From NCBI GenBank assembly GCA_044868295.1, contig JBIOWF010000311.1, positions 1 through 10,212 of the forward strand: 10,212 nucleotides of DNA, read 5' to 3'. The notes beneath the pieces are model-generated. The model saw only the letters and a program-made list of their open reading frames with translations. It was not told the DNA's origin and did not search any database. This document shows, piece after piece, positions 1-5,976 of the stretch (positions within the stretch are counted from its first letter, which is position 1; each line of letters begins with the position of its first letter). The position numbers and the translations under genes were made by a program. Source of the stretch: JBIOWF01 sp044868295 (GTDB taxonomy: Bacteria; Actinomycetota; Actinomycetes; Streptosporangiales; Streptosporangiaceae).

Positions 1-13
1 ATGACCCGGGCCT

Positions 14-577
14 ATGGTGAGTGGCGTGAGACAAGCCGAGTGGGCGCGTGACCTGGCCAAACGCCTCCTGGAGAAGCCGCTTCCCCGGCGGTGGGCACAC
101 ACCCAGGGTGTCGCCGCTCGGGCGGAGTCACTCGCTGCGATTCTGGGCCACGAGGCCGACACGGTGACCGCGGCGGCCTACCTGCACGATGTCGGGTATT
201 CGCCGGAGCTGGTCGACACCGGGTTTCATCCCCTCGACGGCGCACGCTACCTGCGCGATGTCGAGCAGGCCGACGACACGTTGTGCCGGTTGGTGGCCCA
301 TCACTCCTGCGCGGTCAACGAGGCGACCGAACGCGATCTGTTCGACGCGCTGAACGCGGAGTTCACGCCCGAGCGGCCGGAACTGGCGGACGCGTTGACC
401 TACTGCGACATGACCACCGGCCCGGACGGGCGGCACCTGGACGTGGCCGAGCGACTGGCGGAAATCCATTCCCGCTACGGCCCCGGCCATCTGGTCAGCC
501 GCTCGATCAGCGCCTCGACGCCGTGCATCCTGGCGGCGGTGTGGGCGGTCGAGGCCGCGCTAGCCGATGTGCGGTAG
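14..577 (+). CDS. HD-domain phosphohydrolase-like protein
   Basis: The 187-aa product carries a recognisable HD metal-binding signature: H29, the H58-D59 doublet in a LHDVGYSP context, H96-H97 and a downstream D132 in YCDM. HD proteins are metal-dependent phosphohydrolases acting on nucleotides or phosphorylated small molecules; the substrate here cannot be read from the sequence. No signal peptide or membrane segment is visible, so it is probably cytosolic. The ATG at 14 is the first in-frame start after an in-frame TGA at 2-4, but no clear ribosome binding site lies in the 13 bases before it; GTG codons just inside are alternatives. The 3' end overlaps the convergent Nudix gene by 18 bp (560-577). 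The neighbouring Nudix and HTH genes suggest a nucleotide-related accessory module. Family assignment is fairly safe; function is unknown. Confidence 0.85.
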   Translation: MVSGVRQAEWARDLAKRLLEKPLPRRWAHTQGVAARAESLAAILGHEADTVTAAAYLHDVGYSPELVDTGFHPLDGARYLRDVEQADDTLCRLVAHHSCAVNEATERDLFDALNAEFTPERPELADALTYCDMTTGPDGRHLDVAERLAEIHSRYGPGHLVSRSISASTPCILAAVWAVEAALADVR

Positions 578-1036
578 TGCCGTCCCGGCGAGGTAGTGGC
601 CAATTCGTAGGCGCATTGACCGGTCCATGCGCAGCGAATCAACCTGATCGCGCGGCACCCAGCGGACCTCGGTTGACTCACTGCTCGGCGTCGGCTCGCC
701 GCTCACGGCCTTGGCGGTGAGCACGATGGAGAACTCTTGCCGGGCCTCGCCGTTGGAGGTGTAGAGGACCACGTGCCGAGGGTCGGTGTAGGTGCCCACC
801 AGACCGGTGATCTCGCAGACGATCCCGCTCTCTTCCAGGGTCTCGCGCACTCCCGCGGCCGGGAGGGACTCCCCCAGGTCGATCGCCCCACCGGGGACCG
901 CCCAGTTGTCGTTGTCGCTGCGGCGGATCATCAGGATGTCCCCGGCATCGTTGGTCACGATGACATTGACGGACGGGACGAGGCTGTTGGGCGCTGGCGC
1001 GTTCGGGTCGTCGTAGAAGTCGATTCGGCGCGCCAT
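560..1036 (-). CDS. Nudix hydrolase (Pif-like candidate)
   Basis: The 158-aa protein contains a complete Nudix box, G50-x5-E56-x7-R64-E65-T-L-E68-E69-S-G71-I72, so it should bind Mg2+ and hydrolyse a nucleoside diphosphate linked to another moiety. It has the usual single-domain Nudix length. It starts 2 bp after the stop of the upstream HTH gene (stop 1039-1041), so the two are almost certainly co-transcribed and perhaps translationally coupled; its own ribosome binding site is weak. Its 3' end overlaps the convergent HD gene. The AICE pSAM2 encodes Pif, a Nudix-motif protein that blocks redundant transfer between cells carrying the element, and this gene could play a similar part. That parallel rests on the motif and element context only. 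A housekeeping-type Nudix cargo gene is the alternative. Confidence 0.88.
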   Translation of the reverse strand: MARRIDFYDDPNAPAPNSLVPSVNVIVTNDAGDILMIRRSDNDNWAVPGGAIDLGESLPAAGVRETLEESGIVCEITGLVGTYTDPRHVVLYTSNGEARQEFSIVLTAKAVSGEPTPSSESTEVRWVPRDQVDSLRMDRSMRLRIGHYLAGTALPHIG

Positions 1037-1038
1037 GA

Positions 1039-1779
1039 TCAGGATTCTACCGGGGTGGCTTCGGCCCAGACCCGTTCGAAGCTGGCCAGGTAGGTCGTGA
1101 CCATGTCGCCTCCGGCGACCCGGCGTAGATGGAGGACGGGAGCTTGCGGAGCTGGCGTGCCGTACACGTGGGTGTTGACGAGAAGGTGATCGTCTCCCCG
1201 GTAGATCGAGTTGTAGAGCACGGTCCGGTGTAGCCGTACCTCGACTGTGTCCAGGCCACTGATGGGCCGGTAAGTGACGATCGCGTTCTTGATCCGGGCG
1301 GCCATGCCATCATCAATGCCCTCGTCCGCACCGCGCTGTGCGACCTCGGGGCAGTCCGGGTCACCGAGCAGGATCCGGACCCGGACCCCCTCGCCGGCCT
1401 TTTCGCCGAGCAGGCGCACGATGCCGGTGTCGTCGGCGAGGAAGGTGCCGCTGTAAACGAGGATGCCGATCTCTTGCTTGGCTGCCGCGAACAGTCGTCC
1501 CCACGCGTCCCGGGGTACGGCCCAGCGGTGCGGGTAGACGGTGATGATCTCGCTCTCGGACGCTGAGACGACTTCTTCGCGGGTCAGCGCCTCGGGCCAC
1601 AGGTACGCCTCGTCCATCCCCAGGTGAGACGCCACCGCGTACCGGTGCTTTCGGTACGGTTCGCGGTTTTTGGTGATCCAGCGTTCGACCGTCTTGGGGT
1701 CCACCTCGATGGCGGCGGCCAGGTCGGCAACACTCACCCCGCGTTCCAGCAATGCCGCGCGCAACCGTTCGTTTGCCAT
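1039..1779 (-). CDS. HTH regulator with C-terminal sensor-like domain (DUF5919/PLD-like candidate)
   Basis: The 246-aa product opens with a helix-turn-helix at about residues 14-35 (SVADLAAAIEVDPKTVERWI), typical of XRE-like regulators. Residues 75-240 form a second domain with alternating strands (RVRILLGDP, then VEVRLHRTVLYN). This recalls phospholipase-D folds, but the HxKxxxxD catalytic motif is degenerate, so it may sense rather than cut. From memory, actinomycete proteins of this form are annotated DUF5919; a profile search would settle it. I chose ATG 1779 because AGGTGA lies just upstream and the HTH follows directly. An in-frame start at 1893 would add 38 low-complexity residues running through the likely promoter. 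It heads a two-gene unit with the Nudix gene. GGACGT repeats upstream suggest self-regulation. Confidence 0.8.
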   Translation of the reverse strand: MANERLRAALLERGVSVADLAAAIEVDPKTVERWITKNREPYRKHRYAVASHLGMDEAYLWPEALTREEVVSASESEIITVYPHRWAVPRDAWGRLFAAAKQEIGILVYSGTFLADDTGIVRLLGEKAGEGVRVRILLGDPDCPEVAQRGADEGIDDGMAARIKNAIVTYRPISGLDTVEVRLHRTVLYNSIYRGDDHLLVNTHVYGTPAPQAPVLHLRRVAGGDMVTTYLASFERVWAEATPVES

Positions 1780-1794
1780 CTCACCTGCCAGATC

Positions 1795-1845
1795 GGGACG
1801 TCTGAGGACCTGGCAATCGTAGACCGGACGTCTTGAGCACGTCCC
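1795..1845. promoter_or_regulatory. Putative operator: three GGACGT half-sites
   Basis: GGGACGT at 1795-1801, GGACGT at 1826-1831 and its inverse ACGTCCC at 1839-1845 lie 16-66 bp upstream of the HTH gene start. The last two form a perfect 6-bp inverted repeat with a 7-nt spacer. A possible -10 for the minus-strand gene (TACGAT, complement of 1816-1821) sits between them. Placement fits autoregulation by the HTH protein; binding is inferred. Confidence 0.4.
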
Positions 1846-1883
1846 ATCGTGTAGTGATCTCGTCCTGCCTGTTGGTCGCAATC

Positions 1884-1906
1884 TCGGTGTCACAAGGCAA
1901 CACCGA
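1884..1906 (+). promoter_or_regulatory. Inverted repeat in leader of the Cys4 zinc-protein gene
   Basis: TCGGTGT (1884-1890) and ACACCGA (1900-1906) are a perfect 7-bp inverted repeat separated by 9 nt, ending just before the GAAAGGA ribosome binding site (1914-1920). It could be an operator or an RNA hairpin controlling translation of the gene at 1930. No U-run follows, so it is not a normal intrinsic terminator. Confidence 0.35.
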
Positions 1907-1929
1907 CCGCGACGAAAGGACAGGTGACC

Positions 1930-2145
1930 ATGACAAACACGATTTCCCCGCTGGACGAGGCCCCCGGCTGTGAGTGCGGCGCGCTTCTGGAGCAGGGGCA
2001 GACCCGCTGCCGTAAGTGCCGGGCTCGGGACCGCTGGGCCAGGCGTCAGGCTGCCAAGCGCAGGGCCGGCAAGCGGAGCGGAGAGACCCGGCGTCCGCCG
2101 AAGGGGCCGCGTGTGGCCGCCGTGGCGGGGGTGATCTGGTCATGA
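1930..2145 (+). CDS. Small Cys4 zinc-ribbon-like protein
   Basis: The 71-aa product contains C14-x-C16 and C27-x2-C30, a four-cysteine set that could hold one zinc ion, followed by a strongly basic stretch (RARDRWARRQAAKRRAGKR, about residues 31-49). A compact nucleic-acid-binding protein is the natural reading, but the specific role is unknown. GAAAGGA at 1914-1920 is 9 nt from ATG 1930 and too close to GTG 1924, so I prefer ATG 1930. The stop overlaps the start of the next gene as ATGA (2142-2145), implying translational coupling. It lies between the HTH gene, which is divergent, and the GntR gene, which is convergent beyond the next small gene. Confidence 0.7.
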   Translation: MTNTISPLDEAPGCECGALLEQGQTRCRKCRARDRWARRQAAKRRAGKRSGETRRPPKGPRVAAVAGVIWS

Positions 2146-2342
2146 CCGATCTTCCGCTGATCATTGCGGTACTGCTCAGCCTGATCGTGGGCGTCGGCTT
2201 CGTGGCGGTCCTCGTCGGGATCCGGCGTGAGGACAAGGCGATGAGCCTCGGCGCGGCTCCCTCGGGGATGTCGGCGTCGCTCGCCCGGCGGGTGACCGGC
2301 TGCCACGTTCGCGGCCACGCCCCTACGCGGGGGGCGTCGTGA
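2142..2342 (+). CDS. Small single-pass membrane protein
   Basis: This 66-aa peptide starts at the ATG in the ATGA overlap with the upstream zinc-protein gene. Residues 4-27 (from LPLIIAVLLSL to VAVLVGI) form one clear transmembrane helix, followed by the basic-acidic RREDK and a polar tail ending in a Cys/His-containing segment (TGCHVRGH). The positive-inside rule places the C terminus in the cytoplasm. Small hydrophobic proteins are common in Streptomyces plasmid spread and transfer regions, so a role in transfer or element maintenance is possible, but no named family is recognised. Its end overlaps the end of the convergent GntR gene by 20 bp (2323-2342), with no terminator visible between them. 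Confidence 0.68.
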   Translation: MTDLPLIIAVLLSLIVGVGFVAVLVGIRREDKAMSLGAAPSGMSASLARRVTGCHVRGHAPTRGAS

Positions 2343-2691
2343 ACTCCGACAAGGCCGACTCGACCCGCGTGAGCCGCTGCGACAGGTCCCGTACGGCGGT
2401 GCGCAACTGGGTGACCTCGCTCGCGAGATCGACAGCCGCCGTGTCCCCGGACTCGCCCGGCTCCTCGGCTTCACGTACGAACACGCCTTTGCCCTGCTGG
2501 CCGATGAGAAGCCCCTCGTTCCGCAAGATCCCTACGGCCATCTTCACAACGCTCAGCGAAGCGTCGTACTGGTCGGCGAGCTGGGCGGTCGACGGCAGCG
2601 GAACGCCGGGCGCGAGGGATCCGCCGTGGATCTGCTCGCGCAGGTCGTCGGCGATCTGGAGGTAGGCGGGCCGCCCGGTTCTCTTGATCAT
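2323..2691 (-). CDS. GntR-family transcriptional repressor (KorSA-like)
   Basis: The 122-aa protein has an N-terminal GntR winged helix-turn-helix (residues about 7-73): PAYLQIADDLREQI, then LPSTAQLADQYDASLSVVKMAVGIL, then the wing GLLIGQQGKGVFVR. A short heptad-like tail (about 88-115, LASEVTQLRTAVRDLSQRLTRVESAL) could dimerise as a coiled coil. There is no ligand-binding FadR or HutC domain, so it is much shorter than most GntR regulators and similar in form to the KorSA/KorA repressors that control transfer and replication in pSAM2 and related plasmids. It reads away from the long + operon, with the repeat-rich region 2781-2816 between them, so it probably represses that operon. AGAGGGGG directly precedes the ATG with unusually short spacing. 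Confidence 0.92.
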   Translation of the reverse strand: MIKRTGRPAYLQIADDLREQIHGGSLAPGVPLPSTAQLADQYDASLSVVKMAVGILRNEGLLIGQQGKGVFVREAEEPGESGDTAAVDLASEVTQLRTAVRDLSQRLTRVESALSEFTTPPA

Positions 2692-2780
2692 TCCCCCTCT
2701 TCTTCACCGTCTCATTTCTTGCACAGTCCAGCTCTGCCCCATCTCAGCACAGAAGGACGACCAAGCCAACCACGAGAACA

Positions 2781-2815
2781 TTGACAACTAGGCCAACTAG
2801 GTTAACTATGTTGTC
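2781..2815 (+). promoter_or_regulatory. Putative promoter and GntR operator upstream of the transfer operon
   Basis: TTGACA (2781-2786) is a perfect -35 box; a weak -10, AACTAT (2804-2809), follows at 17 nt. Overlapping it are three direct repeats at 9-bp steps: CAACTAGG (2785-2792), CAACTAGG (2794-2801) and TAACTATG (2803-2810). An outer inverted pair, GACAAC (2783-2788) and GTTGTC (2810-2815), and an inner imperfect palindrome CAAC-N4-GTTAAC-type centred at 2803/2804 are also present. AT-rich sequence here contrasts with its surroundings. Repeats lying on a promoter next to a GntR gene make repression by that protein likely. Confidence 0.6.
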
Positions 2816-2839
2816 CACGACTACTGAGGAGGTCACCAC

Positions 2840-3184
2840 ATGCGCAACATCCCGATCCCGGTCGACACGAGCAAGCTGCAATACGTCTGCGTGCGAGCGC
2901 CTCGCCCCCGCGTCCTCAACCAGGACTCCGGCGAGATCAAGACCGACAAGCACGGCAACACCGTCTACGAGACCATCCTGTCCGTCGAAGACACCTTCGG
3001 CCGGATCGAGCTGGTCAAGGTCGGCACCTCGGGCGAGCCCCCGATCGCCGCCGGACAGGACGCCACCCCGGTCGGCATGGTCGGCTACGTCTGGGAGATG
3101 ACACAGAGCGGCGCGCCCCGGTGGGGCATCAGCTACCGCGCCGCCTCGATCGTCCCCGCCGAGCAGGCGAACGCCCTTGCGTGA
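2840..3184 (+). CDS. Conserved AICE small protein, function unknown
   Basis: The first gene of the long + operon encodes 114 aa. GAGGAGGT (2826-2833) lies 6 nt before ATG 2840, a near-ideal ribosome binding site, suggesting strong expression. The protein starts MRNIPIPVDTSKLQYVC and has mixed strand-forming and charged segments with no membrane helix, signal peptide or obvious catalytic motif. I recall similar proteins as unnamed genes immediately upstream of FtsK-like translocases in Streptomyces integrative elements. A compact beta-rich fold, possibly nucleic-acid binding, is speculation. Its stop (3182-3184) overlaps the traB-like start by 8 bp, so the two products are probably made together and may act together in transfer. 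Confidence 0.78.
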   Translation: MRNIPIPVDTSKLQYVCVRAPRPRVLNQDSGEIKTDKHGNTVYETILSVEDTFGRIELVKVGTSGEPPIAAGQDATPVGMVGYVWEMTQSGAPRWGISYRAASIVPAEQANALA

Positions 3185-4529
3185 CTCCCTGCTGCCGACG
3201 CTCGCAGTCCTGGCCGCCACAGCGGCCGGGCTGTGGGCCTGGCACCGCTTCCACTACCGGTCATTCTGGCTCGTGATCGGCTTCCCCCTGGTGACCGTAA
3301 GCGTCCGGGCCACCTGGCGTAAGGTCGCGCTCGGCTGCGGCCTTACCAAGAAGCGTCAGCGCTGGTGGTTCACCACCGTGGCCGGGGCGATCGCCTCGAC
3401 CGGCGTCGTCAAAGTACGGCGGCGCTTCCAGCGGGTCGCGGTCGACACCAAGCCGTGGATGTGGCTTCCCCTGCCGACCCGGCACGGCTGGCGCGTCACG
3501 CTCCACCTGCTTGAGGGCCAGATCCCCGCCGACTACACCCAAGCCGCGGAACGGCTCGCACACTCCTGGGGCGTACACGCGGTCCGTGTCTCCTCCCCCC
3601 GGCCGGGGCGGGTGGTCCTGGCCGCGACCATGCGGGACCCCCTCGTACGGGTCGACCAGCTCCCGAAATCGAGTGAGCTGCTCAAGATCTGCGTTGGGCT
3701 CCTGGAGACCGGCGGCCTGTGGACGATCGACTTCCGGACCGTCCCCCACTGGATCAACGCGGGCGCGACCCAATCCGGGAAATCGAACCTCGCCAACGCG
3801 CTGATCGTCGGCCTGTCGCCTCAACCCGTGGCGCTGGTCGGCTTCGACCTCAAAGGCGGCGTGGAGTTCACCCCTTATGCGCCTCGCCTGTCCGCCCTGG
3901 CCACCTCGCGCACCGAATCCGTCGGCCTGCTGGATGACCTCGTGGCGCTGATGGTCGACCGGATGGACCTGTGTCGTCAGGCCTCGGCACGCAACATCTG
4001 GCAGCTTCCCCCGGTGCTGCGGCCGGTGCCCGTTGTGGTCCTGGTCGACGAATTGGCCGAGCTGTACCTGATGGCCGACAAGAGCGAGAAAGACGAGATC
4101 GCCAAAACCTCGACCGCGCTGCTGCGCATGGCCCAGCTTGGGCGGGCCTTCGGCATCTATCTGTTCCTGTCCGGCCAGCGGATCGGCTCCGACCTCGGCC
4201 CCGGCGTTACCGCTCTGCGGGCGCAGTGCTCGGGCCGGATCTGCCACCGGGTGAATGATCCCGAAACCGCGACCATGACCCTCGGCGACCTCGACCCGGC
4301 CGCGCTCGTCTCCGCTCGGGCGATCGCCGCCGAAACCCCGGGCGTCGCGGTCATCGCGTCCCAGGACGGCCAGTGGTACCGGGCGCGATCCTTCTACGTC
4401 TCCGAGCAAGCCGCCGAACACGCGGCCCACACCTGGTCGCATCTCGCCCCGGACTGGGCCGAGATCACCCGGCCCGGTCACGCCTCCGACGTGACTGAGA
4501 CCGACCTTGACCAACTCCTGAACGCCTGA
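3177..4529 (+). CDS. FtsK/SpoIIIE-type conjugal DNA translocase (TraB/TraSA-like)
   Basis: The 450-aa protein has two N-terminal hydrophobic segments (about residues 5-21 and 29-44) that should anchor it in the membrane, then a RecA-like motor. Walker A is G196-ATQSG-K202-S203, Walker B is VVVLV-D291-E292, and the downstream LSGQRIGSD (331-339) matches the conserved GQR region of the FtsK family. In Streptomyces conjugation such a hexamer translocates double-stranded DNA from donor to recipient mycelium, without a relaxase. A TTG at 3177, overlapping the preceding gene by 8 bp, is the likely start; no strong ribosome binding site is present, so coupling is implied. Length is between short TraSA and long TraB proteins. 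The C-terminal tail could hold the DNA-recognition helices, but this is not resolved. Confidence 0.93.
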   Translation: MRDSLLPTLAVLAATAAGLWAWHRFHYRSFWLVIGFPLVTVSVRATWRKVALGCGLTKKRQRWWFTTVAGAIASTGVVKVRRRFQRVAVDTKPWMWLPLPTRHGWRVTLHLLEGQIPADYTQAAERLAHSWGVHAVRVSSPRPGRVVLAATMRDPLVRVDQLPKSSELLKICVGLLETGGLWTIDFRTVPHWINAGATQSGKSNLANALIVGLSPQPVALVGFDLKGGVEFTPYAPRLSALATSRTESVGLLDDLVALMVDRMDLCRQASARNIWQLPPVLRPVPVVVLVDELAELYLMADKSEKDEIAKTSTALLRMAQLGRAFGIYLFLSGQRIGSDLGPGVTALRAQCSGRICHRVNDPETATMTLGDLDPAALVSARAIAAETPGVAVIASQDGQWYRARSFYVSEQAAEHAAHTWSHLAPDWAEITRPGHASDVTETDLDQLLNA

Positions 4530-4549
4530 CCCGACGAAAGGGGGACACG

Positions 4550-5272
4550 ATGCGACGCCTCGCAGCATGGCTGCTCGACTCCGGGCCGGTCCTCGTCCTG
4601 GCCGCTATCGCAGGTGCCGGATCGTTCACCCACATCCGCGACACCGCCACCGACCACGGACAAGACGGCTGGATGTCCTGGGCGATCGCCGTATGCGTCG
4701 ACCTGACCTGTGTCATGGCCGCCCGTGAACGCCAACGCGACAAGAAGACCGGACGCAGGCGGACCGGCCTGGCGTCCTGGCCGACCCTCGTCCTCGGCGG
4801 CGGAATCGTCCTGTCCCTGGCCGCGAACCTGCAACAAGCTGAAGCATCGGCATGGGGCTGGCTCACCGCCGCCACCCCGGCGGGCGCGTTCCTGATCGCG
4901 GTCTCGATGCTGGAGCGCCGCGCGACCGGTCCCCGTCCTGAACTGTCCCCCTCGACCGTTCCGGCCTCGTCCCCGTCCTCGGTCACCACGTCCTCGCCCG
5001 TCCCCGGCTCGTCCTCTGCGCTCGATACGTCGTCCTCGGCCGTCGCAGTCCCCGCGCTCGCCCCCTCCGGTCAAGACGGCGCGGACGGACAGTACGACAA
5101 CCCCGGACCGTCCCCCGCACTGGTCGACTACGCCCGGCGTGTGGCCGACGAACACCACGCCAAGCACGGCAAACCGATCAGCCGCGACCTACTGCGCGCC
5201 CGCCTCGGCGTGTCCAACCAACTCGCCTCTGACCTGCTCCGCACCCTGCGGGCCGTATCCGAACCCGCCTGA
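4550..5272 (+). CDS. SpdB-like membrane protein (DUF2637-type) with C-terminal HTH-like tail
   Basis: The 240-aa product has four probable membrane helices at about 12-28, 42-58, 77-94 and 102-120, the layout of DUF2637/SpdB proteins. These are linked to intramycelial plasmid spreading in Streptomyces and can associate with TraB. A loop after helix 2 is highly charged (REQRQ-like, KKTGRRR). Residues 125-185 are a Ser/Pro/Thr-rich linker, and 187-236 form a compact helical domain (VDYARRVADEHH, then SRDLLRARLGVSNQLASDLL) that looks like a helix-turn-helix. This points to a membrane-anchored DNA-binding or partner-binding protein. AAAGGGGG (4537-4544) is 5 nt before the ATG. It follows the traB-like gene after a 20-bp gap, supporting a joint role in transfer and spread. 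Confidence 0.85.
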   Translation: MRRLAAWLLDSGPVLVLAAIAGAGSFTHIRDTATDHGQDGWMSWAIAVCVDLTCVMAARERQRDKKTGRRRTGLASWPTLVLGGGIVLSLAANLQQAEASAWGWLTAATPAGAFLIAVSMLERRATGPRPELSPSTVPASSPSSVTTSSPVPGSSSALDTSSSAVAVPALAPSGQDGADGQYDNPGPSPALVDYARRVADEHHAKHGKPISRDLLRARLGVSNQLASDLLRTLRAVSEPA

Positions 5273-5287
5273 CGAAAGGAGATCAAC

Positions 5288-5647
5288 ATGATCGACGACC
5301 ACCGCCTCGCCTTCATCGCCGGCCTCCGAGACCTGGCCGACTTCCTGGAGACCAACCCGGACATCCCCGCCCCACGGTCCATCACCGGCCACTATTTCCC
5401 CCAGCGGGCCACAGACGCCGAGATATGCGCCGAAGTCGACGAGATCGCCGCTTGTCTCGGCTCCACGATCGACCCCGAGGATCGGAAGAACGGCCACTAC
5501 TCGGCGTTGATCCACTTCGGGCCCGTCGAGTACAAAGCCGTGGCCATCGTCACCGCTGCCCGCGCCCAGTATGAGGCGGACACCAGCTATCGCGGCTGCG
5601 TCCAGCCCGGCCCCATTCCCGCCACCGACGCGGCTCAGGCCGCCTGA
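5288..5647 (+). CDS. Conserved hypothetical protein of actinomycete mobile elements
   Basis: The 119-aa protein opens with an amphipathic helix and a conserved-looking LRDLADFLETNPDIPAPRS segment, followed by a probable alpha/beta region ending in LIHFGPVEYKAVAIV and a disordered Ala/Pro-rich tail. I recognise the N-terminal form as one seen in unnamed proteins of actinobacterial plasmids and phages, but no function is known to me. There is no membrane segment or catalytic signature. GAAAGGAG (5274-5281) is 6 nt before ATG 5288, and the gene follows the spdB-like stop by 15 bp, so it is in the same transcript. A role in transfer or replication is inferred only from the position between spd and rep genes. 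Confidence 0.75.
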   Translation: MIDDHRLAFIAGLRDLADFLETNPDIPAPRSITGHYFPQRATDAEICAEVDEIAACLGSTIDPEDRKNGHYSALIHFGPVEYKAVAIVTAARAQYEADTSYRGCVQPGPIPATDAAQAA

Positions 5648-5665
5648 GAACCGGGGAGATCGATC

Positions 5666-5827
5666 ATGCGAATCCGCCTCGACGGCACCCGGGCCGAGAT
5701 CGCCGATGCCCTGTTCCGGTTCCGCCAGATCTTCACCGTCTCCGGCATTTCGCGGGCCTACCCCGACCGGGCTCGGCCTCATCACTGGCGGGTCTTCGTC
5801 ACCACTACGCCACGCGAGAGGAGGTGA
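5666..5827 (+). CDS. 53-aa conserved small protein
   Basis: GGGGAG (5653-5658) lies 7 nt before ATG 5666, and the reading frame runs to TGA 5825-5827. The product starts MRIRLDGTRAEIADALFRF and continues with FTVSGISRAYPDR, a helix followed by a short strand and a Tyr-Pro-Asp-Arg turn, ending in a basic tail. Similar tiny proteins recur in Streptomyces AICEs between spd and rep genes, as far as I recall, though their function is unknown. Codon use (high GC at third positions) is fully coding-like. The stop lies within the ribosome binding and start region of the next gene, indicating coupling. Confidence 0.72.
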   Translation: MRIRLDGTRAEIADALFRFRQIFTVSGISRAYPDRARPHHWRVFVTTTPRERR

Positions 5828-5832
5828 TGCAT

Positions 5833-5964
5833 GTGAACGACACCGAGCAGGTTCCCGCTCCGGAGATCGCGCCCCAGCGGTGGCAGTGCTGCCACTGCGG
5901 TGGGGGCGGCCTCGACTCCTACGGCGACACCTGCCGCCACTGTGACGGGCTCGGCTTCTGCTGA
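5833..5964 (+). CDS. 43-aa zinc mini-protein with two CxxCxGxG-type motifs
   Basis: The reading frame holds two Cys-x-x-Cys-x-Gly-x-Gly units, CCHCGGGG (residues 15-22) and CRHCDGLG (residues 30-37), the same repeat that builds DnaJ zinc modules, so one zinc ion is probably bound. AGGAGG (5819-5824) is 8 nt from GTG 5833 but only 2 nt from an in-frame ATG at 5827, so I chose the GTG; starting at 5827 would add two residues and overlap the previous stop by one base (TGATG). The protein ends at a Cys (GFC). It sits between the 53-aa gene and repSA-like. A tiny nucleic-acid- or partner-binding protein is likely; no J domain or other chaperone part is present. Confidence 0.72.
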   Translation: MNDTEQVPAPEIAPQRWQCCHCGGGGLDSYGDTCRHCDGLGFC

Positions 5965-5976
5965 AACCCCGTCAAC

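Noticed and set aside
1780..1893. N-terminal extension of the HTH protein from ATG 1893
   Set aside because: The extra 38 residues show no domain character and overlap the likely promoter and operator; ATG 1779 directly precedes the HTH and has AGGTGA upstream.
3261..4568. Long antisense open frame (435 codons, -) opposite the traB-like gene
   Set aside because: It is a GC-bias shadow; the + frame has Walker motifs and FtsK signatures while the - frame is a repetitive Gly/Arg/Asp sequence with no domain.
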